From contig NZ_CP014015.2 in assembly GCF_001559075.2 (NCBI RefSeq), positions 1,736,001-1,800,000 on the forward strand: 64,000 nt of DNA, given 5' to 3'. Of the stretch, positions 14,944 through 24,438 are shown piece by piece. A program made the translations under genes and the position numbers. Numbering within the stretch: position 1 is the first letter of the stretch; every line of letters begins with the position of its first letter. Source of the stretch: Citrobacter amalonaticus. GTDB lineage: Bacteria > Pseudomonadota > Gammaproteobacteria > Enterobacterales > Enterobacteriaceae. The notes under the pieces were generated by a model. It was not told the DNA's origin. It saw only the letters and a list, made by a program, of their open reading frames with translations, and did not search any database.

Positions 14944-17205
14944 TTATGCCTGACGCAGATTCTGCGCGGCTTTCACCATGTTCGCCAGCGCGGCGCGGGT
15001 TTCCGGCCAGCCGCGGGTTTTCAGGCCGCAGTCCGGGTTCACCCACAGGCGTTCAGCCGGGATACGCTGTGCCGCTTTTTGCAACAGCGCCTCAATCCAC
15101 TCTACGCTCGGGACGTTCGGCGAGTGAATGTCATACACGCCCGGCCCGATTTCGTTCGGATAGTCGAACTCTTCGAACGACTCCAGCAGTTCCATGTCGG
15201 AACGTGAGGTCTCAATGGTGATCACGTCGGCATCCAGCGCGGCAATAGAATCCATGATGTCGTTAAACTCGCAGTAACACATGTGGGTGTGGATCTGGGT
15301 ATCGTCTTTCGCCACCGCCGCGTTGATGCGGAACGCTTCCACACCCCACGCCAGATAAGCGGCCCAGTCGCTACGACGCAACGGCAGCCCTTCGCGCAGT
15401 GCGGGTTCATCAATCTGAATGATGCCAATGCCTGCCGCCTCCAGATCTGCCACCTCATCACGCAGTGCCAGCGCGATCTGTTTGGCGATGGTTTCGCGGG
15501 TAACGTCTTCACGCGGGAAGGACCAGCAGAGAATGGTCACCGGGCCGGTCAGCATGCCTTTTACCGGTTTGTCAGTCAGCGACTGCGCATACTTCGCCCA
15601 TTCCACGGTGATCGCTTCCGGACGGCTGACGTCGCCGATCACCACCGGCGGTTTCACACAGCGAGAGCCGTAGCTCTGCACCCAGCCGTTCTGGGTGAAA
15701 ACGAAACCGTCGAGGTGCTCGCCAAAATATTCCACCATGTCGTTACGCTCGGCTTCGCCGTGGACCAGCACGTCCAGGCCCAGACGCTCCTGCTCTACAA
15801 TCGCCTGCTTAATATGCTCCGCAATGCCGGTGCGGTAGTTGTTGGCATCAAGCTGACCTTTTTTGAAGTCCAGACGCAGGCCGCGGATTTCAGTGGTCTG
15901 CGGGAAAGAACCGATAGTGGTCGTTGGCCACGCTGGCAGGTTGAAGCGCGCACGCTGAGCTTCAGCACGCACCTCGTACGGGTTCGCCCGCTGGCTGTCC
16001 TGTGAGGTGATGGCCGCCAGACGTTTTTCCACTGCCGCATTGTGCACGCGGGTTGAGTGGCGACGCGCCTGAATCGGGGCGCTCCATTCGGCGATGGCGG
16101 CGGTATCGCCGCTGTTCAGCGCATCGCGCAGCAGCGTCAGTTCACCACACTTTTGCAGGGCGAAGGCAAACCAGCTCTTCACTTCCGCATCCAGACGCGT
16201 TTCAACGCTCAGGTCGATCGGGCTGTGCAGCAGTGAGCAGGACGAGGCCACCCACAGATCGCGAAGGCCTACGATATCTTTAATTTGGGCATATTTTTCT
16301 GTCAGATCGGCACGCCAGACGTTACGTCCATTGACCAGCCCTGCAGACAGCAGCCAGTCAGTCGGCAGGCGTTTGTGCAGCGCTGCCACGTCATCTTTAC
16401 CGTGGACCAGGTCAACGTGCAGTCCCTGTACCGGCAGCGCGGCAATGGTATCAAGGTTAGGCGTCACCCCTTCAAAGTAGGTGGTCAGCAGCAGTTTCAC
16501 CTGCCCGGAAAGCGCATCGTAGGCCGGTCTGAAGGCATTCAGCCACGCCTGCGGCAGTTCCAGCACCAGCGCAGGTTCGTCGATCTGCACCCACTCGATG
16601 CCGCGTTTTGCCAGTTCCGCCAGCACCTGCTGATAAACCGGCAGAATGTCTTTCAGCAGGCTCAGACGATCGAACGACTCGCCCTTCACTTTGCCCAGCC
16701 ACAGATAAGTCACCGGGCCGAGCAGCACAGGTTTCACCTTGTGACCCAGCGCCAGCGCTTCGTCCACTTCATCCAGCAGTTGTGTCCAGGTCAGTTTGAA
16801 CTGCTGACCTTTAACGAACTCCGGCACCATGTAGTGATAGTTGGTGTTAAACCATTTGGTCATTTCTGCCGCTGCCGCCGGTTCGCCGGTCGGCGCACGA
16901 CCGCGACCAATGCGGAACAGAGTGTCGATATCGACGGAGCCGTCTTTGTTCTGATGACGAGCCGGGACGTTACCGAGCAACAGGCTGGTGGTCAGAACAT
17001 GGTCGTACCAGGCGAAGTCGCCGACCGGCAGAAGATCGATACCCGCTTGCTTTTGTTGATCCCAGTGGCGCGCACGCAGTTCGCGGCCCACCGCCAGCAG
17101 TTCTTCACGGGTCGCATTGCCCGCCCAGTAGCTCTCTTGCGCTTTTTTCAGCTCGCGACGCAGGCCAACACGAGGAAAACCGAGGGTGTGATTCAGTATT
17201 GTCAT
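14944..17205 (-). CDS. metE: Cobalamin-independent methionine synthase
   Basis: Transfers the methyl group of 5-methyltetrahydropteroyltri-glutamate to homocysteine to make methionine without B12. The 753 residues from the ATG at 17205 (MTILNHTLGFPRVG) equal E. coli MetE. The zinc ligands His641 and Cys643 lie in HTHMCYC, and the last zinc cysteine is in NPDCGLKTRG. The open frame upstream to 17340 lies over the metR promoter region and is not coding. Divergent from metR; MetJ-type boxes and a MetR-type site lie between. Antisense ORFs of up to 342 residues across it are shadows. Confidence 0.98.
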   Translation of the reverse strand: MTILNHTLGFPRVGLRRELKKAQESYWAGNATREELLAVGRELRARHWDQQKQAGIDLLPVGDFAWYDHVLTTSLLLGNVPARHQNKDGSVDIDTLFRIGRGRAPTGEPAAAAEMTKWFNTNYHYMVPEFVKGQQFKLTWTQLLDEVDEALALGHKVKPVLLGPVTYLWLGKVKGESFDRLSLLKDILPVYQQVLAELAKRGIEWVQIDEPALVLELPQAWLNAFRPAYDALSGQVKLLLTTYFEGVTPNLDTIAALPVQGLHVDLVHGKDDVAALHKRLPTDWLLSAGLVNGRNVWRADLTEKYAQIKDIVGLRDLWVASSCSLLHSPIDLSVETRLDAEVKSWFAFALQKCGELTLLRDALNSGDTAAIAEWSAPIQARRHSTRVHNAAVEKRLAAITSQDSQRANPYEVRAEAQRARFNLPAWPTTTIGSFPQTTEIRGLRLDFKKGQLDANNYRTGIAEHIKQAIVEQERLGLDVLVHGEAERNDMVEYFGEHLDGFVFTQNGWVQSYGSRCVKPPVVIGDVSRPEAITVEWAKYAQSLTDKPVKGMLTGPVTILCWSFPREDVTRETIAKQIALALRDEVADLEAAGIGIIQIDEPALREGLPLRRSDWAAYLAWGVEAFRINAAVAKDDTQIHTHMCYCEFNDIMDSIAALDADVITIETSRSDMELLESFEEFDYPNEIGPGVYDIHSPNVPSVEWIEALLQKAAQRIPAERLWVNPDCGLKTRGWPETRAALANMVKAAQNLRQA

Positions 17206-17235
17206 TGTATGCCTCTTAGAAAATTTGCAGGTTTT

Positions 17236-17323
17236 AGCCGTCCAGATGTTTACACTGCTATAATTCGCAAGTACTGTATATTCCTCAAGCGCAATTTGTT
17301 CATGCCGAAGTGAAGGACTTTCA
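17236..17323. promoter_or_regulatory. metE-metR control region: met boxes and MetR-type palindrome
   Basis: Two adjacent 8-mers, AGCCGTCC and AGATGTTT (17236-17251), each match the MetJ met box AGACGTCT at 6 of 8 positions. TGAAGGACTTTCA (17311-17323) fits the MetR consensus TGAA-N5-TTCA and abuts the metR ATG. A TATAAT sequence lies at 17259-17264. Repression by MetJ with S-adenosylmethionine and control by MetR with homocysteine are known for this pair; the exact sites here are inferred. Confidence 0.55.
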
Positions 17324-18276
17324 TGATCGAGATTAAACACCTGAAAACGCTCCAGGCGTTGCGGAATACCGGGTCACTGGCAGCCGCCGCGGCGACGCTG
17401 CATCAGACCCAATCCGCCCTGTCTCACCAGTTCAGCGATCTGGAACAGCGCCTTGGCTTTCGGCTATTCATACGTAAAAGCCAGCCGCTGCGTTTCACCC
17501 CACAGGGTGAGATCCTGTTGCAACTGGCCAGCCAGGTACTGCCGCAAATTAACCGCGCGTTACAGGCCTGCAACGAACCGCAGCAGACCCGTCTGCGTAT
17601 CGCCATTGAGTGTCATAGCTGTATTCAGTGGCTGACCCCGGCGCTGGAAAACTTCCGCGCCAAATGGCCACAGGTGGAGATGGATTTTAAATCCGGCGTG
17701 ACGTTTGACCCTCAACCGGCACTCCAGCAGGACGAGCTGGATCTGGTGATGACCTCTGACATTCTGCCGCGCAGCGGGCTGCACTATTCGCCGATGTTTG
17801 ATTTTGAAGTCCGCCTGGTGCTGGCCCCCGAGCATCCGCTGACCAGCAAAACGCAGATCACGCCGGAAGATTTAGCCAGCGAAACGCTGCTGATCTATCC
17901 GGTACAGCGCAGTCGGCTGGACGTCTGGCGTCATTTTCTTCAGCCCGCAGGGGTCAGCCCGTCACTGAAAAGCGTGGATAATACTCTGCTGTTGATTCAG
18001 ATGGTGGCGGCGAACATGGGCATTGCCGCCCTGCCGCACTGGGTCGTGGAGAGTTTTGAACGTCAGGGTCTGGTCGTGACCAGAACCCTGGGAGAAGGCT
18101 TATGGAGCCGCCTGTACGCCGCCGTGCGTGACGGCGAGCAGCGCCAGCCGGTGACTGAGGCGTTTATTCGATCGGCGCGCAATCACGCCTGCGATCATCT
18201 GCCGTTTGTTCGGAGCGCGGAGCGACCCAGCGGCGATGCACCCACAGTGAAGCCAGTATCACCATCGCGCCTGTAA
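17323..18276 (+). CDS. metR: MetR, LysR-type regulator of methionine genes
   Basis: A 317-residue LysR-type regulator, the same length as E. coli MetR. The N-terminal HTH contains GSLAAAAATLHQTQSALSHQ; the C-terminal domain binds homocysteine. It activates metE and other methionine and glycine genes, and is divergent from metE over a 117-bp spacer. Its last 113 bp overlap the convergent yigM gene, so both C-termini are encoded by the same DNA on opposite strands. Confidence 0.97.
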   Translation: MIEIKHLKTLQALRNTGSLAAAAATLHQTQSALSHQFSDLEQRLGFRLFIRKSQPLRFTPQGEILLQLASQVLPQINRALQACNEPQQTRLRIAIECHSCIQWLTPALENFRAKWPQVEMDFKSGVTFDPQPALQQDELDLVMTSDILPRSGLHYSPMFDFEVRLVLAPEHPLTSKTQITPEDLASETLLIYPVQRSRLDVWRHFLQPAGVSPSLKSVDNTLLLIQMVAANMGIAALPHWVVESFERQGLVVTRTLGEGLWSRLYAAVRDGEQRQPVTEAFIRSARNHACDHLPFVRSAERPSGDAPTVKPVSPSRL

Positions 18277-19063
18277 TAAAACTAGGCCAGTGAGGCTGTT
18301 GGTGCCAGATCGCCAGGTTAACCAGCAGCCCGGCGGGCACATGCATATTGTTCATAATGCCGAGCGTGCCCGCATCGACCTGTGTCGCACCGTAGTTCCA
18401 CATAAAGTAGCCGATCCCTGAAGCGGCCACGCCCAGGAACACCAGAATCCCCCACTGGAGCGTGGTTTCCGGCATTTTCTGCGCATTGCCCAGCATGAAC
18501 CAGGCGACTACCGCGACCAGAAACGCGCCGATGTAAAACCATGCAAACGCGTTATGCTGCGGCATCGGGCGCGTCTCCATCAGGCGTTTATAGCCCACCA
18601 TGCCGATGGCAAAACTGATGTTGGAGAGCTGTACCAGCAGCAGACCGGTCCAGAAATGATCGGTCACCTGGTCATAACGAATAATCCCTGCGCCAATCAC
18701 CGCCAGCAGCGCGCTGAACGCATAGCCCCAGCGCAGCCGCCGTTTACTCATCAGATCGTAAATCAGCGTGATATAGAGCGGCGTCAACACGGTAAACAGC
18801 AGCAGTTCAGAGACGGTCAGGTAGAGATAAGCGTGGAAACTCAGCATATACATGATGCCAAGCTGCATGGCGCCCACCAGCATATACAGGCCGATAGTTT
18901 TCAGGCTGTGCCCGCGCGTACGCAGGAAAGGCAGGAACACCAGCGCGGCCAGACCGACCCGAACCAGCACCGCAAAGTAGCTATCGACGTGCCCGGCAAG
19001 GTATTCGCCGAACAGGCTGAAGGAGAAGGCCCACAGGATCGTGGTAATGATCAGTAACGCCAC
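18164..19063 (-). CDS. yigM: YigM, EamA-family transporter (biotin uptake in E. coli)
   Basis: A 299-residue integral membrane protein with about 10 hydrophobic segments and two EamA repeats, the same length as E. coli YigM, which has been reported as the biotin transporter. The C-terminal tail (APRSEQTADDRRRDCAPIE) is encoded opposite the end of metR. No operon partner is visible; yigL lies 80 bp further on and has its own start. Membrane location and family are clear from sequence; the biotin substrate rests on the E. coli work. Confidence 0.93.
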   Translation of the reverse strand: MALLIITTILWAFSFSLFGEYLAGHVDSYFAVLVRVGLAALVFLPFLRTRGHSLKTIGLYMLVGAMQLGIMYMLSFHAYLYLTVSELLLFTVLTPLYITLIYDLMSKRRLRWGYAFSALLAVIGAGIIRYDQVTDHFWTGLLLVQLSNISFAIGMVGYKRLMETRPMPQHNAFAWFYIGAFLVAVVAWFMLGNAQKMPETTLQWGILVFLGVAASGIGYFMWNYGATQVDAGTLGIMNNMHVPAGLLVNLAIWHQQPHWPSFITGAMVILASLWVHRRWVAPRSEQTADDRRRDCAPIE

Positions 19064-19143
19064 AATGGATATCTCTTAGAATAAGGAGTATCCATTGTAG
19101 CGGAGAGTTAAGCTGACAACTGATTAATTAACGAGCGGTCATC

Positions 19144-19944
19144 TTAGCGTAAGAAAAGATCGCGCAGATAGTGCGGCACCGCATCATCGACGTTGATGCC
19201 AATCACTTCCAGTTCCGGATGCAAATCCTTCAGGCGCTGGTGGGCATTGCCCATAATGCAGCCTTTACCCGCCATCGACAGCATTTCAGCGTCGTTCATG
19301 CCGTCGCCAAACGCGATGCAATCTTTGAGGCTGTAACCCATCGCTTTGGCGACCGCTTCCAGCGCATGGCCTTTCGACACGCCGCCCGCCATCACTTCCA
19401 GGCAGGTGAGCGTAGAGAAGCTCACGTTCACGCGATCGCCCCAGCGCGCATTAATGGCCTGTTCCAGCGGCAGCAGGATGTCATGGGAATGACTGGTAAA
19501 AAACACTTTGCTGACGCCTTCCGGCTCCAGTAAACCAGGTTCAAACAGCGAGTAATGGAACACCGCCTCTTTGAAAAAGCGCATCTCATCCGGACGATGG
19601 CGGTTCATGAACCAATCGTCATTGCGATAAACGTTGGTGATGATATCCGGGTTCGCGTTCACCACCCCAAACAGATCGCTGGCAATATCGCGATCGAGGT
19701 TATGGGTAAACACCAGATTTCCGTCCATGTCATGTACCCGCGCACCGTTGGAGGTGATCATCCAGGACTTAATCCCCAGATTATCGCGGATCTGCCCCAC
19801 ATCGACATGATGACGACCGGTCGCAAAGACAAAGTTAACGCCGCGTGCGGTCAGCAGCTTCAACGTCTCTTTCGCGTAGGGGGAGAGGGTATGGTCGGGA
19901 GAAAGCAGTGTGCCATCTAAATCAGACGCAACAACCTGATACAT
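19144..19944 (-). CDS. yigL: YigL, HAD-IIB phosphatase
   Basis: A 266-residue Cof-type HAD-IIB phosphatase. Motif I is DLDGTLL (residues 8-14) and motif IV is GDGMNDAEML. E. coli YigL dephosphorylates sugar phosphates and pyridoxal phosphate, and its mRNA is stabilised by the sRNA SgrS during glucose-phosphate stress. The ATG at 19944 gives the E. coli start MYQVVASDLDG; an in-frame TTG at 19956 sits too close to the AGAGG sequence. It starts 8 bp after pldB ends, so pldB-yigL is an operon as in E. coli. Confidence 0.93.
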   Translation of the reverse strand: MYQVVASDLDGTLLSPDHTLSPYAKETLKLLTARGVNFVFATGRHHVDVGQIRDNLGIKSWMITSNGARVHDMDGNLVFTHNLDRDIASDLFGVVNANPDIITNVYRNDDWFMNRHRPDEMRFFKEAVFHYSLFEPGLLEPEGVSKVFFTSHSHDILLPLEQAINARWGDRVNVSFSTLTCLEVMAGGVSKGHALEAVAKAMGYSLKDCIAFGDGMNDAEMLSMAGKGCIMGNAHQRLKDLHPELEVIGINVDDAVPHYLRDLFLR

Positions 19945-19952
19945 ATAAAAAT

Positions 19953-20975
19953 TCAACCTCTGAGCAAAGCGGTTTCCGCTGATGAGTTATGCTTGTTGAA
20001 AAAATCAACGATAGCCTGAAGCGCAACTGAGCGCATAGCGTCCTTTTCAAAAAGGATCTCATGGTAAGCGCCTTTAATGACCAGCGGATGCCCCCCTTCA
20101 ACAGGATGGCCCGCTGCGGCGCGGAGTTCACAAAAACGTTCGTGCATGCGGTTATCCACCACACGCTCTTCTTCGGCCTGAATCAGCAGCGTTGGCGTGG
20201 CGTCATCGCCCGCACCGGCCAGCACCTGTTCAGCCGCCAGAATACCTTCCCGCACCCAATGAAAGGTCGGGCCGCCGACACGCAGCTGCGGTTCATCGGC
20301 ATAAAAACGTAAATTACGCCGATAGCGTTGTCGACTGTGGGTTAATAAATTCATGCCAAAGGGCAATGCCCGCCAGCGTCCGGTGCCGATCGCATACCCT
20401 TCCCGGATACGCTGATGACCTTCGGCCCAGTCGAGGATATGGCGCACCATCCAGTCAGGTAAACGCATCACAATACCAAACATTGGCGCACAGAGCGCGA
20501 TCGCATCGCACTGATGCGGATGACGCTGCAAAAACAGCGTCGCAATCGCCCCGCCCATTGAGTGCGCCAGAATATAACGTTTACGCCACGGTCCCGGCTG
20601 CACTTCCTGTTCCCAGAACGCCGATAAATCATCAACATAGTCGTTGAAATTGTCGACATGACCGCGATTAGGATCCGATAGCATGCGCCCTGAACGTCCC
20701 TGACCGCGATGGTCAATAATGAGGACATCAAAGCCCAGATGAAACAGGTCATACGCCAGTTCGGCGTACTTTACATAGCTTTCAATTCGCCCCGGACAGA
20801 TGACAATGACACGATCGTTATGCGCTGCGCGAAACCGGACAAAACGCACCGGCACACGACCGACGCCGGTCAATTCCGCTTCCTCGCGCTGACGCCAGAA
20901 GTCTGTCAGCGGCCCCATGGAAAAAGCCGCAAACGCGTTTTCTCTCGTTTCCCAGTCTTTTTGCTGCTGAAACAT
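19953..20975 (-). CDS. pldB: PldB, lysophospholipase L2
   Basis: A 340-residue alpha/beta hydrolase matching E. coli PldB. The nucleophile elbow HSMGG is at 138-142 (Ser139), and the family segment DHRGQGRSGR is at 88-97. It hydrolyses lysophospholipids (lysophosphatidylethanolamine and -glycerol) at the inner membrane. It is the first gene of pldB-yigL. An ERIC element lies 85 bp upstream, between it and rhtB. Confidence 0.95.
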   Translation of the reverse strand: MFQQQKDWETRENAFAAFSMGPLTDFWRQREEAELTGVGRVPVRFVRFRAAHNDRVIVICPGRIESYVKYAELAYDLFHLGFDVLIIDHRGQGRSGRMLSDPNRGHVDNFNDYVDDLSAFWEQEVQPGPWRKRYILAHSMGGAIATLFLQRHPHQCDAIALCAPMFGIVMRLPDWMVRHILDWAEGHQRIREGYAIGTGRWRALPFGMNLLTHSRQRYRRNLRFYADEPQLRVGGPTFHWVREGILAAEQVLAGAGDDATPTLLIQAEEERVVDNRMHERFCELRAAAGHPVEGGHPLVIKGAYHEILFEKDAMRSVALQAIVDFFNKHNSSAETALLRG

Positions 20976-21059
20976 CGGGTATCCAGCCTCGTTTACCAGG
21001 TAAAAATCGTTTTTTCAGTCATGTCTGACACAACACAGCAACAGTAGCGTATTGTGGCA

Positions 21060-21183
21060 TATACCCGTCATACTTCAAGCTGCAGATGCGTTGGCTTTCC
21101 TCGCTCATCCCCGTCACGTACTCCCTGTACGCGCCTGGGATTTTGCTGCGTCGCCGCCTTTGTGCAACTCGAATTATTTAGTG
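21060..21183 (-). repeat. ERIC element (classical ends)
   Basis: On the minus strand the sequence follows the ERIC/IRU consensus: it begins with CTAAATAATTCGAGTTGC and ends with GCAGCTTGAAGTATGACGGG then TATA, over about 124 bp with an internal dyad. It lies between the divergent genes pldB and rhtB and so must contain or adjoin one or both promoters. Confidence 0.85.
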
Positions 21184-21211
21184 TATTTAAAGTGCAATCA
21201 GGGAGTTTCTC

Positions 21212-21832
21212 ATGACCTTTGAATGGTGGTTCGCCTACCTGCTGACATCCATAATTTTGAGCCTTTCACCCGGCTCCGGCGCCATCAATACCATGACGAC
21301 TTCCATTAATCACGGCTATCGCGGCGCAGCGGCGTCGATTGCCGGGTTACAGGCCGGACTGGGCATTCATATCGTGCTGGTCGGCGTCGGTCTGGGCACG
21401 CTGTTTTCTCGCTCCGTCATCGCCTTTGAGGTGCTGAAATGGGCGGGCGCTGCCTATCTGATTTGGTTAGGCATCCAGCAATGGCGCGCTGCCGGTGCGA
21501 TTGATCTAAACACCATGGCCCAGACCCAGTCACGAGGTCGCCTGTTTAAACGCGCCGTATTCGTGAACCTGACAAACCCCAAAAGCATCGTCTTTCTGGC
21601 GGCCCTTTTCCCACAGTTCGTGATGCCCAAAGAACCCCAGCTGATGCAGTACATCGTGCTCGGCGTAACCACCATTGTGGTCGATATCGTAGTGATGATC
21701 GGCTACGCCACGCTGGCGCAGCGTATCGCGTTGTGGATCAAAGGGCCGAAGCAGATGAAGGCGTTGAATAAAGTCTTCGGCTCGCTGTTTATGCTGGTGG
21801 GTGCACTGCTGGCGTCGGCGCGCCACGCCTGA
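21212..21832 (+). CDS. rhtB: RhtB, homoserine/homoserine lactone exporter
   Basis: A 206-residue LysE-family inner membrane exporter with about six hydrophobic segments, the same length and near-identical order of residues as E. coli RhtB. Family segments seen are SLSPGSGAINT near the N-terminus and NLTNPKSIVFL in the middle. It exports homoserine and its lactone. The ATG follows GGGAG. It is convergent with rhtC, with a REP hairpin in the 42-bp gap. The AT-rich leader begins right at the end of an ERIC element. Confidence 0.95.
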   Translation: MTFEWWFAYLLTSIILSLSPGSGAINTMTTSINHGYRGAAASIAGLQAGLGIHIVLVGVGLGTLFSRSVIAFEVLKWAGAAYLIWLGIQQWRAAGAIDLNTMAQTQSRGRLFKRAVFVNLTNPKSIVFLAALFPQFVMPKEPQLMQYIVLGVTTIVVDIVVMIGYATLAQRIALWIKGPKQMKALNKVFGSLFMLVGALLASARHA

Positions 21833-21838
21833 CAGGTT

Positions 21839-21866
21839 GCCGGATAGCGGCTGGCGCGTATCCGGC
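21839..21866. repeat. REP hairpin between rhtB and rhtC
   Basis: GCCGGATA and TATCCGGC flank a GC-rich loop, a typical REP palindrome between convergent genes. It may protect both mRNA 3' ends or terminate transcription. Confidence 0.8.
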
Positions 21867-21874
21867 ACGAAGAT

Positions 21875-22495
21875 TTAGCGCGAAATGATCAGATGGATAC
21901 CGAACCCGGCAAACAACGCCCCGGCAAAACCGTCGATCCATTTCGCCATACGCTGGTAACCACGCCGCATTTTCGGCAGCGCAAACAGGCTGGCAACCAC
22001 GGTAAACCATGCGAAAGTCTCAACGATAATCAGCACGAAAATCCCCCAGCGCGCGGCAGTACCGACGCTATCGCCGACAAACAGAGAAAAGACCGAACCG
22101 AAGTAGATGATGGCTTTCGGGTTAGCCAGGTTCGTCAGTAACCCTTTCAGGAAACTACGACCGCTTTGCGCCAGCTCAACCTGCGGCGTGGGTGCGGCGA
22201 CATCCTGTTTTTTCAACGCGCCGCGCAGCATCTGGTAGCCCATCCAGCACAGATACAGACCGCCGCCGACCATGATGATGGTGTGTAGCCAGGCCATTTT
22301 TTCGATAATCAGATGCAGGCCGAGCAGCGCGATGCCCGCCCAGACCATGACGCCACAGGTAATGCCCAACACGCCCATCATCGCTTCTTTGCGCGAGCGG
22401 CTGACCGCTGTCTGCGAGACAAAAAAGAAATCCGGCCCTGGGCTCATCAGCGCCACAATGTGCACCATCGCCACGGTGAGAAATAACATTAACAT
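21875..22495 (-). CDS. rhtC: RhtC, threonine exporter
   Basis: A 206-residue LysE-family membrane exporter, same length as E. coli RhtC. The N-terminal segment SPGPDFFFVSQTAVSRSRKE and NLANPKAIIYFGSVFS match the family. It exports L-threonine. It lies 67 bp downstream of recQ on the same strand and convergent to rhtB. The two exporters are paralogues; this one has the PGPDFF motif characteristic of RhtC rather than RhtB. Confidence 0.95.
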   Translation of the reverse strand: MLMLFLTVAMVHIVALMSPGPDFFFVSQTAVSRSRKEAMMGVLGITCGVMVWAGIALLGLHLIIEKMAWLHTIIMVGGGLYLCWMGYQMLRGALKKQDVAAPTPQVELAQSGRSFLKGLLTNLANPKAIIYFGSVFSLFVGDSVGTAARWGIFVLIIVETFAWFTVVASLFALPKMRRGYQRMAKWIDGFAGALFAGFGIHLIISR

Positions 22496-22562
22496 GATCG
22501 AAAATACTCGCGGGGGAAACAGTTCAGTGAGTCACCATCCTGGCACTTTTTTGCCCGGCTGA

Positions 22563-24392
22563 CTACTCTTCGTCGTCACCATCGACGTGGGCGCGGATCA
22601 GCGCCATAAACGCTTTACCGAAGCGTTCCAGTTTGCGCATTCCCACCCCGTTGACGCTGAGCATTTCGCTCGCGGAAACCGGCATCTGTTCTGCCATCTC
22701 AATCAGCGTGGCGTCGTTGAAGACGACGTACGGCGGGATATTCTCTTCATCGGCAATGGCTTTACGCAGCTTGCGCAGTTTAGCGAACAGTTTGCGGTCG
22801 TAATTGCCGCCGAAAGATTTCTGCATGACGCGCGGTTTCAGGGCGACAATACGCGGCACAGCGAGTTGCAGGGTGACCTCGCCGCGCAACAGCGGACGTG
22901 AAGCGTCGGTGAGCTGTAGCGCAGAATGCTGGGCGATATTCTGAGTGACGAAACCCAGGTGAATCAACTGGCGGATCACGCTCACCCAGTGCTCGTGACT
23001 GTGCTCGCGTCCCATACCGTACACTTTGAGCTTGTCGTGGCCGAGCTCGCGAATGCGCTGGCTGTTAGCCCCGCGAATCACTTCCACCACGTAACCCATC
23101 CCAAAGCGCTGGTTTACCCGACCAATGGTCGAGAGCGCAATCTGTGCGTCCTTCACGCCATCATACTGTTTTGGCGGATCAAGACAGATATCGCAGTTGC
23201 CGCACGGTTCCTGACGCCCTTCCCCGAAGTAGTTAAGCAGCACCAGACGACGGCAGGTTTGCGCCTCGGCGAACGCGCCCATCGCATTCAGCTTGTGCCG
23301 TTCGATATCCTGTAGCTGTCCCTGCGGTTTTTCTTCCAGGCAGCGGCGCAGCCACGCCATATCCGCCGGGTCGTAAAACAGCATCGCCTCCGCGGGCAGG
23401 CCGTCACGCCCGGCACGACCGGTCTCCTGGTAGTAGGACTCAATGTTGCGGGGAATATCGAAATGCACCACAAAACGCACGTTAGGTTTGTTGATGCCCA
23501 TGCCAAAAGCGACGGTCGCCACCACGATTTGCAGGTCGTCGCGCTGGAATTTCTCCTGCACGTCGGCACGGATGTGATTTTCCAGCCCAGCATGGTATGC
23601 CGCGGCGCTAATACCCCGGCTTTGCAAACGCGCGGCGGTGTCTTCCACCTTCGCACGACTGTTACAGTAAATAATCCCGGATTTACCGCGCTGTTCCTGC
23701 ACGTAGCGCATCAGCTGATCGAGCGGTTTAAACTTCTCCATCAGCATGTAGCGAATGTTCGGACGGTCAAAACTGCTGATCTGGATTAAGGGATCGTTCA
23801 GCCCCAGCAGACGAACAATATCCAGCCGCGTGGTTTCATCGGCGGTCGCGGTCAGCGCGACAAACGGCAGTGCGGGAAAACGCTGCCTGAGCTGGCCGAG
23901 TGCGGCATATTCCGGGCGGAAGTCATGTCCCCACTGCGAGATGCAGTGCGCTTCGTCCACGGCCAGTAACACCGGATTCCAGTGCGCCAGGTGCTCAAGG
24001 AAGTTATCCAGCATCAGGCGTTCAGGAGCGATATACAGCAGACGGATTTGTCCGGTACGACACCCCGTCATCACTTCAAGCTGCTGCTCGCGGGTTTGCG
24101 TCGAGTTCAGACAGGCTGCCGCCACGCCGTTCGCCAGCAGTTGGTCGACCTGATCTTTCATCAGGGAGATCAGCGGCGAAACCACCACGGTCAGGCCGTT
24201 GAGCAGTAAGGCAGGGATTTGATAGCAGAGGGATTTTCCGCCCCCGGTCGGCATCACGACCAGGCAGTCGCGCCCCGAAACGACGGTGTCGATGATCGCT
24301 TCCTGACCCGGGCGAAACTGTTGGTAGCCAAAGGTTTCTTGCAAAACCTGCTTAGCTCCAGATTCCAGATTCAACACTTCCGCCTGCGCCAC
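22563..24392 (-). CDS. recQ: RecQ, ATP-dependent DNA helicase
   Basis: A 3'-5' DNA helicase of the RecF pathway, 609 residues from the chosen start. Walker A is MPTGGGKS and the DEAH box reads DEAHC. The zinc cysteines are in CRRLVLLNYFGE and CGNCDIC, a winged-helix RQC domain follows, and an HRDC domain ends the protein. The start is set at a GTG (24392) giving VAQAEVLNLE, which follows GGGG at a 5-nt spacing. The frame is open up to a TTG at 24455, but the pldA terminator lies in that stretch, so the longer form is unlikely. Confidence 0.94.
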   Translation of the reverse strand: MAQAEVLNLESGAKQVLQETFGYQQFRPGQEAIIDTVVSGRDCLVVMPTGGGKSLCYQIPALLLNGLTVVVSPLISLMKDQVDQLLANGVAAACLNSTQTREQQLEVMTGCRTGQIRLLYIAPERLMLDNFLEHLAHWNPVLLAVDEAHCISQWGHDFRPEYAALGQLRQRFPALPFVALTATADETTRLDIVRLLGLNDPLIQISSFDRPNIRYMLMEKFKPLDQLMRYVQEQRGKSGIIYCNSRAKVEDTAARLQSRGISAAAYHAGLENHIRADVQEKFQRDDLQIVVATVAFGMGINKPNVRFVVHFDIPRNIESYYQETGRAGRDGLPAEAMLFYDPADMAWLRRCLEEKPQGQLQDIERHKLNAMGAFAEAQTCRRLVLLNYFGEGRQEPCGNCDICLDPPKQYDGVKDAQIALSTIGRVNQRFGMGYVVEVIRGANSQRIRELGHDKLKVYGMGREHSHEHWVSVIRQLIHLGFVTQNIAQHSALQLTDASRPLLRGEVTLQLAVPRIVALKPRVMQKSFGGNYDRKLFAKLRKLRKAIADEENIPPYVVFNDATLIEMAEQMPVSASEMLSVNGVGMRKLERFGKAFMALIRAHVDGDDEE

Positions 24393-24410
24393 ATTAACCC
24401 CGTTCGCTTC

Positions 24411-24438
24411 AATCAAAACAGGCGCTATTTTCAGCGCC
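24411..24438 (-). terminator. pldA terminator
   Basis: On the minus strand GGCGCT and AGCGCC form a 6-bp stem with a 6-nt loop, followed by TGTTTTGATT. It stands between pldA and recQ, so recQ is likely expressed from read-through or from its own promoter close to this hairpin. Confidence 0.7.

Noticed and set aside
16285..17313. Open frame of 342 codons opposite metE
   Set aside because: Lies within the conserved metE gene on the other strand; composition (many His, Gln and Phe) is that of an antisense shadow.
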